From Stenotrophomonas sp. ASS1 (lineage in GTDB: Bacteria; Pseudomonadota; Gammaproteobacteria; Xanthomonadales; Xanthomonadaceae), in the NCBI RefSeq assembly GCF_004346925.1, contig NZ_CP031167.1, positions 2,934,001 through 2,998,000 on the forward strand: DNA of 64,000 bases, in the 5' to 3' direction. The translations under genes and the position numbers were made by a program. This document shows, one piece after another, positions 25,628 to 33,476 of this stretch. Position 1 is the stretch's first letter. Each line of letters opens with the position of its first letter. The notes below the pieces were generated by a model. That model worked only from the letters and a program-made list of their open reading frames with translations. It did not search any database and was not told where the DNA came from.

Positions 25628-26476
25628 ATGCGCCCCCTCGCCCCCGCCCGTCTCCTGCTCAGTTGCCTGGTGCTGCTGATGGCGTTGCAGGCACAGGCGC
25701 GGCCGCAGGCAACGGCCGCCACTGCCAGTGACAACGAGCCCCGGCAACTCACCGTGGCCGCGCTGGAACTGCCCAGCCGTGATGATGCGCATTGGAAGCA
25801 GCGCCGCGAGCAGGTCGCGCAACTGCTGACCGAGCTGCAGCCGGACGTGATCTCGGTGCAGCAGGTGCTGCAGCAGCAGGGCCGCAATCCAGCCTGCTGG
25901 CTGGCCAGCCGGCTGCGCTACAGCTGCGACTTCGTTACCGCCGATCCGCCCAGCCAGCCGTTGCGGCATGGCAACGCGATGCTGACCCGGCTGCCGGTCA
26001 GCGAGGATGGCGTGACCCTGCTGCACCCACCCGGCACCTTCAGCGCCGCCGGCATGATGCGGCTGAAGCTGGGCGAGGCACTGGTCAACATCTATGTGGC
26101 ACGGCTGCGCCCGGACCCGGACGAGGCCACCGCCCGCCAGCATCAGACCAGCGACCTGATGACCTGGATCGGCGCCACCGCCGAGGGCATGCCTAGCCTG
26201 ATCGCCGGCGATTTCTCCGCCAACACGGTGGAACTGGTGCGCAGCACGCCCGGCTTCCAGCCGGCCCGGCGCAATCCCGGCGGCCGCGCCGAGGCGCCTG
26301 CGGCCAGTGGCGGTGGCAGTAGTGGCCATGGCCTGGATGTGCTGTTCCAGGTCAAGCACTTCGGCGGCATCCGCCAGCAGCCGATCCTGCTGCCAGCCGA
26401 CGGCGACCTGCCCGGCCTGCGCCTGGGCGTGATGGCTACGCTGCGGCTGCAGGGTGATACGGCCACCGCGGAATAG
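25628..26476 (+). CDS. Exported EEP-fold protein with lost catalytic residues
   Basis: A 282-residue protein with a signal peptide (residues 1-24). It aligns along its length with the exported EEP hydrolase at 38577, yet the active site is eroded. LQEV, which holds the metal Glu, reads VQQV (near residue 77); GDFN reads GDFS (near 194); THLN reads ARLR; RIDHIF reads GLDVLF; and the final SDH is absent. It is therefore probably not a nuclease or phosphatase and may have kept only binding. The last codons run into a REP pair; the TAG stop is part of the GTAG start. Confidence 0.75.
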   Translation: MRPLAPARLLLSCLVLLMALQAQARPQATAATASDNEPRQLTVAALELPSRDDAHWKQRREQVAQLLTELQPDVISVQQVLQQQGRNPACWLASRLRYSCDFVTADPPSQPLRHGNAMLTRLPVSEDGVTLLHPPGTFSAAGMMRLKLGEALVNIYVARLRPDPDEATARQHQTSDLMTWIGATAEGMPSLIAGDFSANTVELVRSTPGFQPARRNPGGRAEAPAASGGGSSGHGLDVLFQVKHFGGIRQQPILLPADGDLPGLRLGVMATLRLQGDTATAE

Positions 26477-26540
26477 GTAGTGCCGGCCGCTGGCCGGCTC
26501 CTCGGGTACCACACGATTGCCGGCCAGCGGCCGGCACTAC
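26477..26540. repeat. GTAG-type REP inverted pair
   Basis: GTAGTGCCGGCC-GCT-GGCCGGC and its reverse complement ending CACTAC, with an 18-base spacer, at the convergent junction of the EEP-fold gene and sodA. Confidence 0.85.
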
Positions 26541-26561
26541 CGAATGACTCCTGCAACAGAA

Positions 26562-26585
26562 AAGGCCGGGGTCTCCCCCGGCCTT
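26562..26585 (-). terminator. Terminator after sodA
   Basis: AAGGCCGGGG-TCTC-CCCCGGCCTT hairpin; on the minus strand it is followed by TTTTC, 24 bases past the sodA stop. Confidence 0.8.
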
Positions 26586-26608
26586 CTCACTTCATCCCGT
26601 TACCGCGA

Positions 26609-27220
26609 TCAGGCGATCGCTTCCTGGTAACGGCGCTCGACTTCGTTCCAGTCGATGACGTTGAAGAACGCGCCGATGTATTCCGGACGACGGTTCTGGT
26701 ACTTCAGGTAGTACGCGTGTTCCCACACGTCCAGGCCGAGGATGGGGGTGTTGCCTTCCATCAGCGGGCTGTCCTGGTTGCCGGTGCTCTCGACCACGAC
26801 CTTCTTGTCCGGGGTCACGCTCAGCCACGCCCAGCCGCTGCCGAAACGGGTCAGCGCCGCCTTGGTGAAGGCGTCCTTGAACTTGTCGAAGCCGCCCAGG
26901 TCCTTGTCGATGGCCTTGGCCACGTCGCCCACCGGGTTGCCGCCAGCATTCGGAGCCATCACGGTCCAGAACAGCGAGTGGTTGGCATGGCCGCCACCGT
27001 TGTTGCGCACCGGACCCTGCAGGTTCTCCGGCAGCGACTTGAGCTTCTTCACCAGTTCTTCGACCGGCAGGTCAGCGTACTCGGTGCCTTCCAGCGCCGC
27101 GTTGACGTTGTTGATGTAGGTCTGGTGATGCTTGGTGTGATGGATTTCCATCGTCGCCGCATCGATATGCGGTTCCAACGCGTCGTAGGCGTAGGACAGC
27201 TTGGGCAGGGTATAGGCCAT
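26609..27220 (-). CDS. sodA: Manganese superoxide dismutase
   Basis: A 203-residue Mn/Fe-type SOD. The metal ligands are His27, His81, Asp164 and His168 (DVWEH). Gly77 and Gln149 in the GGGHANH and GNQDSP segments favour manganese over iron. It dismutates superoxide in the cytoplasm; no signal peptide is present. The ATG at 27220 has AGGAG seven bases upstream. It is divergent from the barnase-like gene with a 219-bp spacer. Confidence 0.95.
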   Translation of the reverse strand: MAYTLPKLSYAYDALEPHIDAATMEIHHTKHHQTYINNVNAALEGTEYADLPVEELVKKLKSLPENLQGPVRNNGGGHANHSLFWTVMAPNAGGNPVGDVAKAIDKDLGGFDKFKDAFTKAALTRFGSGWAWLSVTPDKKVVVESTGNQDSPLMEGNTPILGLDVWEHAYYLKYQNRRPEYIGAFFNVIDWNEVERRYQEAIA

Positions 27221-27439
27221 GATGCATCTCCTGATTGCGAGGGCACCCGACGGTGTCGGGCGTTGCGCGGTGAATGATGGGGACAGACCGCCAGATTACC
27301 AAGGGGGATGTAAAGGAAATTGCGTCCTGCCAGTGAGCATGACGGCAATTGTTACGCAGCAGTGACGCGACGCCGTCCTCATGCACCGTGCAGCGCACAG
27401 GCGCTACAGTGCCCGCACCACCCTCGCCCGCCCCTGCCC

Positions 27440-27892
27440 ATGCGCAACCCCCGGCTGCTGATCACCGCCATCGCCCTGCTGCTGCTCGGCCTGGTCGTCA
27501 ACCATTTCATGCAGCGCCCGCCTGCGCCGCAGTTCGCGCCGGACCTGCAGGGTGCGCCTGCCGCGCGCGCGCCTGCCACGGCCGCAACCGGCAACGACAG
27601 CGGCCTGCCCGCATTCCTGCCCGCCGAAGCCCGGCAGACCATCGCCCTGATCCAGCGTGGCGGCCCGTTCCCGCACCGCCAGGACGGCAGCACCTTCGGC
27701 AACCGCGAGCAGCAGCTGCCGCAGCGCCCGCGCGGCTACTACCGCGAATACACCGTCGACACCCCCGGTGCGCGCACCCGTGGCGCTCGCCGCATCGTCA
27801 CCGGCGGCGATCCGCCGGAGGCGTGGTACTACACCGACGACCACTACGAATCGTTCCGCAGCTTCACCGTACCGGCCCAGGGAGCGCAGTGA
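27440..27892 (+). CDS. Barnase/RNase N1-family secreted ribonuclease
   Basis: A 150-residue protein with an N-terminal signal or anchor (residues 5-21), an Ala/Pro-rich linker to about 55, and a C-terminal microbial RNase domain. The catalytic residues are visible: Glu103 in YREYTV, Arg118 in ARRIV and His135 in DDHYESF, in the barnase order. The GNRE-x-x-LP motif (about 87-94) also fits. It cuts RNA, preferring guanosine, and must leave the cell to spare it. A barstar-like inhibitor gene begins in the TGATG overlap of its stop. No Shine-Dalgarno is obvious before the ATG. Confidence 0.9.
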   Translation: MRNPRLLITAIALLLLGLVVNHFMQRPPAPQFAPDLQGAPAARAPATAATGNDSGLPAFLPAEARQTIALIQRGGPFPHRQDGSTFGNREQQLPQRPRGYYREYTVDTPGARTRGARRIVTGGDPPEAWYYTDDHYESFRSFTVPAQGAQ

Positions 27893-28305
27893 TGAGCCAC
27901 GATGATTTCGGCCTCGGCCTGCATGACATCAACAATGCCGGCGTTTACGCCATCGACAGCGACGACATCGGCGCACTGGCCGCGGCGATGCGCGATGCCG
28001 GGCTGAAGGTGATCCGCATCGACCTGGAAGGCGTGGCCGACAAGCGCACCCTGCTGGCCCGGCTGGCCGCGCAACTGGATTTCCCTGCCGGCTTCGGCGG
28101 CAACTGGGATGCGCTGTCGGACAACCTGCGCGACCTGCAGTGGCTGCCGGCCAACGGCTACGCGCTGTTCCTGGCCGACGTGGACACGTTGCGCGCCTCC
28201 ACGCAGAAGGATTTCGACACGTTGCTGGACGTGATGGACGAAGCCAGCCGCGACTGGGTTGGCCGCGACGTGCCGTTCTGGGTGTTCCTGTCGCAGAGCG
28301 CGTGA
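27892..28305 (+). CDS. Barstar-family ribonuclease inhibitor
   Basis: A 137-residue acidic cytoplasmic protein matching barstar: VIRIDLEGVADKRTLLARLAA, then FGGNWDALSDNLRDL (the NWDAL inhibitor helix near residue 68) and a terminal VPFWVFL strand. It should plug the active site of the RNase encoded immediately upstream; the single-base overlap couples their synthesis. The last 50 bp of the gene are repeated 237 bp downstream as part of a duplicated segment, without a start codon. Confidence 0.92.
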   Translation: MSHDDFGLGLHDINNAGVYAIDSDDIGALAAAMRDAGLKVIRIDLEGVADKRTLLARLAAQLDFPAGFGGNWDALSDNLRDLQWLPANGYALFLADVDTLRASTQKDFDTLLDVMDEASRDWVGRDVPFWVFLSQSA

Positions 28306-28318
28306 GGTCATCGCCCAG

Positions 28319-28680
28319 GCAGAGGCCGCCCCTGGTCGGCACACGTGCTCCGGTAGAGGCCGACCTTGGTCGGCGCACGTGCTCCGGTAGAGGCCGACCT
28401 TGGTCGGCGCACGTGCTCCGGTAGAGGCCGACCTTGGTCGGCGCTTCTGTGCCAACCAAGGTTGGCACCTACCAAAGCGCGAGCCGGCCAGTGGGTTGGC
28501 CGCGACGTGCCGTTCTGGGTGTTTCTGTCGCAGAGCGCGTGAGGTCACCACCCAGGTAGAGGCCGCCCCTGGTCGGCGCACGTGCTCCGGTAGAGGCCGA
28601 CCTTCGTCGGCACACGTGCTCCGGTAGATGCCGACCTTGGTCGGCGCTTCTGTGCCAACCAAGGTCGGCACCTACCAAAG
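28319..28680. repeat. Tandem GTAG-REP array with 34-bp units, duplicated
   Basis: Units of 34 bp, each holding GTAGAGGCCGACC-TT-GGTCGGC and a CACGTGCTCC linker, stand four in a row (28319-28452) and then three in a row (28556 onward). Each row closes with an inverted GTGCCAACC copy. The segment 28256-28481, including the barstar 3' end, reappears at 28493-28684 one unit shorter. This fills most of the 490-bp gap between the barstar gene and the next gene. Confidence 0.9.
28493..28542 (+). pseudogene. Duplicated barstar 3' fragment
   Basis: Fifty bases repeat the end of the barstar gene (first copy 28256-28305), including the terminal WVFLSQSA codons and stop, with one or two changes. It has no start and cannot be expressed alone; it marks the edge of a segmental duplication. 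Confidence 0.85.
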
Positions 28681-28719
28681 CGCGCCAGCATGGCCGTCAC
28701 ATCCCGCGATGGGTCCATC

Positions 28720-28747
28720 AAAAAGCCCCCTTGTTGTTCAAGGAGGC
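28720..28747 (-). terminator. Terminator after the transmembrane repetitive protein gene
   Basis: On the minus strand GCCTCCTTG pairs with CAAGGGGGC (one mismatch) and is followed by TTTTT, about 50 bases past the stop at 28796. Confidence 0.75.
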
Positions 28748-28795
28748 GCGCCAACGGCGCGGGGACAAGGAAACATGCGTGGACAACGGGAGCGG

Positions 28796-30568
28796 TTAGC
28801 GGCTCCCGTTATCTTCCTGCAGCTCTTTCTTGAACGGGATGTCCGGCGGCGGTCGTGCCACCGCCGGCTGGTCCTGCATGTTGGGGTTGGTCAGGCCACA
28901 GCCACCACCGGCCTGCAGGATCGAGATCACGCAGGAGATCCTCGTGCTGGTACCCGGCAACGGAATCTCCATTGCCTTGACGCCCTTGCGCACCCACTCG
29001 GCCAGCAGCGATTCCTGCGGCACCCAGTACTTGTCGAACGAGGTAGGCGTGTAGTCGTACGGCGGTCGCTTCAGCCAGGTGCCCGATTGCGCGATGCGTT
29101 CCTTGCTCCAGCCGTCGTTGGCGCCACCGGGCGCACCGCGCTCGGCACGCCCCTCGCCTTCCTGGCCCGGCACGCGGACGCTGCCATCGGCATTGAACAG
29201 GCCACTGCCCTTGCCGCTGGTACTGGCCTGGCGGGCGCCCTTGTCGGCGCCGTCCTGGTTGCGGCTCGATGCACCCCAGTCATCGCCCTTGGCGGGCGTG
29301 GCCCAGTTGCCCGGATTGGGGGCCGGGCGCGCTCCGGCCTGGGCCGGGGTCGTGCTGGATGCAGCAGGCCGCGCGGCGCTGCTGCTCGCCTGCGTCGCGC
29401 TGCCATTGGCCGCCGGCGCGGGCGCTGCCGCGGGTGCATTGCCACTCGAAGACGAAGGGGCTGCCACCGGTGCCGAGGCTACTTCGCGCTCGCGCACCTG
29501 TACGTCACGACCCGCCGGCGCATGCACTGCCGGTTCACGACCGGCGACGGTCGCCATCCGCACCTGCGGATCGACCACCGCCTGCACTTCACGCTCGCGC
29601 ACCTGTACGTCCCGCTGCGGCACGCGCACCTGCACATCGGCCGTGCGCAGTGGCTGCGACACCACCGGTGCATCGACCGTACTGACTTCGCGCTCCTGCA
29701 CCGGGATGTCACGCAGCTGCGGCGTCCGCACCGCGATCTGCGGCGCACGCATCGCGGTTGGGGTTGGCGGCGCCTGCACCGGCTGCACGCTGCGCTCGCG
29801 CACCGTGGGCGTGGTGTCACGCGGCACGATGCTGACCTCGGTGCGCGGCACGCTGACCGGCGGCACCACGAAATCCGTGCTGGCCTGCGCCACTTCGGTG
29901 GCCTGCACCGGCGACGGTGGCGGGGCCGCAAGCGGGGCCGGCCCGGCTTCGGCCGGCGGCGACGGCACGCTGGCTGCCGGTGCTGGAGCCGGTGCAGGTG
30001 CAGGCGCAGGCGCCGACGCGGCCGCAGGACGCGGCTCAGGTGCAGTCGCGGCCCCTGCTGCCTGGCCGGCGGCAACCTGGCCGGCCGGTGCAGCCGCAGC
30101 CGCCTCGGCACCCGGCTGATCGCCTCCGCCCTCCTGGGAGGCGCGGCCGACGAATTCCACCTGCACACGCTCGCCTTCGGCGCCCTCTGCTTCCGGTGCC
30201 GTGGTGCGGATCACCGCAACCCACAGCAGCAGCATGAAGAACAACAGGTGCAGCAGCGCGCTGGCCAACGCCGAGGTCCAGCGCATCCAGCGCTGATCGC
30301 GCGGCGCAGCATCCCAGTCCTGCCAGAACAACCTGCGCAGCGCCTGCCACGGCGACAGCCGGGGTGATTGGCCCGGCGCTCCAGGCAGCGGGCGCGGCAG
30401 CAATACCGCAATCACTTCGCGGGCGTGGAACGGCCGCGGCAGCGGGCCCAGCGAGCGCAGCCACAGCGCCCAGCCATAGGGCAGGCGCGTGGACTTCTCG
30501 AGGACGGCGCGTGGCTGCTGGCGGGCCAGCAGCAGTTCGATGAGTTGCTCGGCCCGGGTCAGAGGCAC
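28796..30568 (-). CDS. Transmembrane repetitive protein
   Basis: A 590-residue protein of a type seen in Xanthomonas and Stenotrophomonas. A cytoplasmic N-terminal part (about 1-95) with basic and proline motifs is followed by one membrane helix (about 98-120). Then comes a long Ala/Pro-rich region (150-230), a repeat region (about 230-370) in which short units such as DVQVREREV recur, a low-complexity Ser/Ala stretch, and a C-terminal domain with two cysteines (SCVISILQAGGGCG). The one-helix, Pro-rich layout recalls TonB, but no TonB C-terminal motif is present. GTG at 30568 is the only plausible start. The nfuA stop lies ten bases upstream. Function unknown. Confidence 0.75.
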   Translation of the reverse strand: MPLTRAEQLIELLLARQQPRAVLEKSTRLPYGWALWLRSLGPLPRPFHAREVIAVLLPRPLPGAPGQSPRLSPWQALRRLFWQDWDAAPRDQRWMRWTSALASALLHLLFFMLLLWVAVIRTTAPEAEGAEGERVQVEFVGRASQEGGGDQPGAEAAAAAPAGQVAAGQAAGAATAPEPRPAAASAPAPAPAPAPAPAASVPSPPAEAGPAPLAAPPPSPVQATEVAQASTDFVVPPVSVPRTEVSIVPRDTTPTVRERSVQPVQAPPTPTAMRAPQIAVRTPQLRDIPVQEREVSTVDAPVVSQPLRTADVQVRVPQRDVQVREREVQAVVDPQVRMATVAGREPAVHAPAGRDVQVREREVASAPVAAPSSSSGNAPAAAPAPAANGSATQASSSAARPAASSTTPAQAGARPAPNPGNWATPAKGDDWGASSRNQDGADKGARQASTSGKGSGLFNADGSVRVPGQEGEGRAERGAPGGANDGWSKERIAQSGTWLKRPPYDYTPTSFDKYWVPQESLLAEWVRKGVKAMEIPLPGTSTRISCVISILQAGGGCGLTNPNMQDQPAVARPPPDIPFKKELQEDNGSR

Positions 30569-30578
30569 GCGTCAGCGG

Positions 30579-31178
30579 TCAGGCGACGTTGCCGCGCGGG
30601 ATATACGGCGCGTGGCCGCTGTCATGGTCGGTCGCGTCGCGCACGGCGGTCACGCCCGGCACGCGGCCCATCAGGGTCTTCTCGATGCCCTGCTTGAGCG
30701 TCACGTCGGCCATCCCACAGCCCTGGCAGCCACCACCGAAGCGAAGCAGCACCACGCCGTCGGACGAGACTTCCTGCACGGCCACCTTGCCGCCATGCGA
30801 GGCCAGCTGCGGATTGACTTCGTTTTCCACCACCCAGTGCACGCGCTCGACCAGCGAAGCGGCATCGCCGGGGGCCTCGCCCTTGATGCGCGGCGCCTTG
30901 ATGGTCAACTGCTGGGTACCGGCGGTGCCGGCGACGATGTCGATCTCGGCGCCATCGAGCCAGCCGACACTGCTCGCATCGACGTAGAGGGTGAAGCCAT
31001 CGCAGTCCACCGCCCACTCGTCACCGAGCAGGTCGGTCGGTTCAGCGAACTCCAGCCGGGCATCGGCGCGCGGGGTGCCGGGCTCGACCGCACTCAAGCG
31101 CACGCCCATGCCGGGCACGCCCTCGCGTTCGATCAGCTTGCGGAAATGGGTCTGGGCAGTGTCGGAGATCTGGATCAT
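30579..31178 (-). CDS. nfuA: Fe-S biogenesis protein NfuA
   Basis: A 199-residue protein with a degenerate A-type (IscA-like) N-terminal domain, lacking its cysteines, and a C-terminal Nfu domain with Cys151-x-x-Cys154 in [10 protein letters not shown] [4Fe-4S] cluster bound between two subunits is handed to target enzymes such as aconitase, particularly under oxidative stress or iron limitation. The length matches E. coli NfuA (191). The ATG at 31178 begins the conserved MIQISDTAQ. Confidence 0.95.
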   Translation of the reverse strand: MIQISDTAQTHFRKLIEREGVPGMGVRLSAVEPGTPRADARLEFAEPTDLLGDEWAVDCDGFTLYVDASSVGWLDGAEIDIVAGTAGTQQLTIKAPRIKGEAPGDAASLVERVHWVVENEVNPQLASHGGKVAVQEVSSDGVVLLRFGGGCQGCGMADVTLKQGIEKTLMGRVPGVTAVRDATDHDSGHAPYIPRGNVA

Positions 31179-31268
31179 CAGGCTATTCTAGCCAAGTAAG
31201 CGTCAACCGCTCATTCGGTTTATACACCGTCCGGCGCATTGTTCAGTCAACACGAGGTGGAGATTCCC

Positions 31269-31619
31269 ATGGCCGACCTGATTCCACTGGCCCAGGCCCG
31301 TTGCGTGCCGCGCAAAGGCAGCGACCACAAGCTTGGCGAAGCCCGCCTGGCCGAACTGCTGCCGCAGATTCCCGGCTGGGAGCTGAGCGAGGGCGGCCAG
31401 GCCCTGTCGCGCACCTTCCGCTTCAAGGATTACTACGCCACCATGGCCTTCGTGAACGCGCTGGCCTGGATCGCCCATCGCGAGGACCACCATCCGGACC
31501 TGGGCGTGCACTACGATCGCGCGGTCGTGCGCTTCTCCACCCACGATGTGGGCGGCCTGAGCGAGAACGACTTCATCTGTGCGGCGAAGACTTCGGCCCT
31601 GACGGAGCAACTGCCATGA
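31269..31619 (+). CDS. phhB: 4a-hydroxytetrahydrobiopterin dehydratase
   Basis: A 116-residue pterin-4a-carbinolamine dehydratase. [29 protein letters not shown] contains the family motif (broken here at HHPDL and STHDVGGL, with the catalytic histidines near residues 73, 74 and 91). It recycles the pterin cofactor used by phenylalanine hydroxylase. GGAG lies six bases before the ATG at 31269, favouring it over an earlier in-frame start. No phhA is in view. The next gene overlaps its stop by four bases. Confidence 0.93.
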   Translation: MADLIPLAQARCVPRKGSDHKLGEARLAELLPQIPGWELSEGGQALSRTFRFKDYYATMAFVNALAWIAHREDHHPDLGVHYDRAVVRFSTHDVGGLSENDFICAAKTSALTEQLP

Positions 31620-32032
31620 ACGTACGTTTGCTGAGCCTGTCCCTGATCGCTGCGACCGGCCTGGCCGGCTGTGGCGCGTCCGAACCAGCGGCACCACCAC
31701 CGCCGCCGCCCACCGAAGTGGCTGCGGTGAAGACACCGCCGCCGCAGTATCCGCTGGAACTGGCCTGCATGGGCGTGGGTGGCACCAGCACCTTCAAGGT
31801 GACCATCGGCACCGACGGCAAGCCGAGCGAAGTGGCGCTGCTGACCGGCGCCGGCAACCCCCAGCTGGACGAGCTGGCCAGGACCGCCGTGCAGGGCTGG
31901 CAGTTCAATGCCGCCACCCGCAACGGCCAGCCGGTGCCGGCCACGATCCAGGTGCCGGTGAGCTTCAACCCGCCGCAGCCGAAGCCGGACCAGTGCTTCG
32001 CCATCGAAGAACGCCTGCGCCGCGGCGGCTGA
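31616..32032 (+). CDS. Lipoprotein with TonB C-terminal-like domain
   Basis: A 138-residue lipoprotein with lipobox LAGC (Cys19), a run of prolines (residues 26-45), then a TonB-C-like fold. [28 protein letters not shown] matches the Y-P-x-x-A-x-x-x-x-x-x-G opening of energy-transducer C-termini (here split as [10 protein letters not shown] and [10 protein letters not shown]). [20 protein letters not shown] is the conserved helix and strand. Lacking a membrane helix, it cannot transduce ExbBD energy itself; it may be an outer-membrane-bound relative. ATGA overlap with phhB implies coupling. Confidence 0.8.
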   Translation: MNVRLLSLSLIAATGLAGCGASEPAAPPPPPPTEVAAVKTPPPQYPLELACMGVGGTSTFKVTIGTDGKPSEVALLTGAGNPQLDELARTAVQGWQFNAATRNGQPVPATIQVPVSFNPPQPKPDQCFAIEERLRRGG

Positions 32033-32077
32033 TCGCGCGCTCCCCGACGAGGCCAGCCGACGCCCGCCTCGCCCTCC

Positions 32078-32101
32078 CCGCCCCGGGTTCATCCGGGGCG
32101 G
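32078..32101 (+). terminator. Hairpin between TonB-like lipoprotein and zupT
   Basis: CCGCCCCGG-GTTCAT-CCGGGGCGG perfect 9-bp stem followed by TTGTCTGTT, a weak T-tract; placed 45 bases after the stop and 30 bases before zupT, so an attenuator is also possible. Confidence 0.6.
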
Positions 32102-32130
32102 TTGTCTGTTGACCAGGACCGCGTCGGTAC

Positions 32131-32940
32131 ATGCTGCAGATTCCCCCCGAAAATGTCTGGATCGCACTGGCGGTCACCCTCGCGGCCGGCCTGGCCACCG
32201 CCATCGGCAGCCTGCTGGTGCTGTTCTCGCGCCGCCCCAACCCGCGCCTGCTGGCCTTCGGCCTGGCCTTCGCCGGCGGTGCGATGGTCTATGTGTCGCT
32301 GTCGGAGATCCTCAACAAGTCCATTGCCTCGTTCGCACTGGCCTATGGCGAGCGCACCGGCTTCACCTACGGCACTCTGGCCTTCCTGCTGGGCGTGATC
32401 GTGATCGTGCTGATCGACCACTTCATCCCCAACCCGCATGACAGCCTGGACAAGCAGGACCCGGCGTTCCGCGAGAACAGCCGCGAGTACCTGAAGCGGG
32501 TTGCCCTGCTGACCTCGATCGCGATCACCGCGCACAACTTCCCGGAAGGGTTGGCAACCTTCTTTGCCACGCTGGAGAGTCCGTCGGTCGGCATGCCGCT
32601 GGCCTTCGCCATCGCCATCCACAACATTCCCGAGGGCATTGCGATTGCGGTGCCGGTGTACTTCGCCACCCAGAACAAGTTCTACGCGTTCAGCGCCAGC
32701 CTGCTGTCGGGCCTAGCCGAACCGGTAGGCGCGGCGCTGGGCTACTGGCTGCTGTCCGGGTCGCTGTCGCACGCCACCTTCGGCTGGGTGTTCGGGCTGA
32801 TCGCCGGCGTGATGGTGTTCCTGGCACTGGACGAGCTGCTACCGGCGGCCAAGCGCTATGCCAAGGGCCACGAGACGGTGTACGGGCTGGTGGCGGGCAT
32901 GGGCACGCTGGCGATCAGCCTGGTGCTGTTCAAGTGGTGA
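32131..32940 (+). CDS. zupT: ZIP-family zinc/divalent metal transporter ZupT
   Basis: A 269-residue transporter with eight membrane segments. The two metal-site helices carry HNFPEG (about residues 135-140) and HNIPEG (about 170-175), and NKSIASF-type helix 2 and the AEPVGAALGY helix 6 complete the family pattern. It imports zinc, iron, manganese or cobalt across the inner membrane. No Zur-like operator is obvious in the short upstream region. Downstream is a 536-bp gene-free stretch of repeats. Confidence 0.93.
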   Translation: MLQIPPENVWIALAVTLAAGLATAIGSLLVLFSRRPNPRLLAFGLAFAGGAMVYVSLSEILNKSIASFALAYGERTGFTYGTLAFLLGVIVIVLIDHFIPNPHDSLDKQDPAFRENSREYLKRVALLTSIAITAHNFPEGLATFFATLESPSVGMPLAFAIAIHNIPEGIAIAVPVYFATQNKFYAFSASLLSGLAEPVGAALGYWLLSGSLSHATFGWVFGLIAGVMVFLALDELLPAAKRYAKGHETVYGLVAGMGTLAISLVLFKW

Positions 32941-33002
32941 GGGGTTTGCGGCCAACGGGCTGAGCCCCCTCGCGGCTGGTACGTCCCGCAGCATCGAGAG
33001 GT

Positions 33003-33104
33003 CACGGGCGGGGGCGGCTTGCAGGGGACGCCGTGAATCCATCCATGGAGGCTTGGCCGCCGCATCCATGCGGCGGACACCCCTGCAAGCCGCCCCCGCC
33101 CGTG
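33003..33104. repeat. 102-bp inverted-repeat element with perfect 25-bp arms
   Basis: CACGGGCGGGGGCGGCTTGC-AGGGG at 33003-33027 is exactly complementary to 33080-33104. The interior holds a second hairpin, CCGCCGCAT-CC-ATGCGGCGG (33057-33076). The whole can fold into a branched rod, followed within ten bases by TTTTT, so it may terminate zupT transcripts. It also has the form of a small non-coding mobile element. Confidence 0.8.
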
Positions 33105-33175
33105 CCCCGTCATTTTTCTGTGCGTGCCAGTCACGCGATGAAAGAATAAGAAAGCGAAGCCCGCGCTGCGCGCGC

Positions 33176-33199
33176 GAGTCGAGCGTCGCTCGACTCTAC
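33176..33199. repeat. GTAG-type REP, GAGTCGAGCG subtype
   Basis: GAGTCGAGCG-T-CGCTCGACTC followed by TAC; read on the minus strand it is GTAGAGTCGAGCG and complement. It has the same GTAG head as the other REPs but a different 10-bp stem. Confidence 0.7.
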
Positions 33200-33386
33200 A
33201 AAGGCTACGTGCGGGTATGGGTCTACGCTGCGGCTGTCTGGTCCGCCTTGTAGCTAGCCGAGCACCGCAGGTCCGGCGAGGGTGAAGAGGCGCGGGTGTC
33301 TGAGCGCAGCGAGTTCCGCGCCGCCCCTCGGCGGACCGAGGAGCGCAGGGCGCCGGCTCGCGGATGGCGGCGTGTTTCTTTGGTTG

Positions 33387-33410
33387 CTTTCTTTGCACGA
33401 GCAAAGAAAG
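33387..33410. repeat. CTTTCTTTG hairpin module
   Basis: CTTTCTTTG-CACGAG-CAAAGAAAG, a 9-bp AT-rich stem standing out in GC-rich surroundings, with a CTTTGGTTG lead-in. Similar modules are, from recall, common in Xanthomonadaceae intergenic DNA; role unknown. Confidence 0.6.
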
Positions 33411-33476
33411 TGACAAGCCCACTCATCGCAGGGAAGCGACGGCGCCGACCAAGCACCCGGCGCCGCCGAACCGCCG

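Larger units (their letters stand above)
32941..33476. other. Gene-free repeat-rich interval between zupT and rluC
   Basis: 536 bp between convergent genes. Apart from the three inverted-repeat elements listed separately, no start codon with a binding site, codon bias or RNA gene is visible. The second half resembles sequences scattered through Xanthomonadaceae genomes. Confidence 0.7.

Noticed and set aside
28493..28542. A second barstar gene
   Set aside because: Only the last 50 bp are present, with no start codon; it is part of a duplicated repeat segment.
28319..28680. Possible CRISPR array
   Set aside because: The repeat unit itself is palindromic and starts with GTAG, the sequence between repeats is constant, there are no unique spacers, and no cas gene is near. 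It is a REP array.
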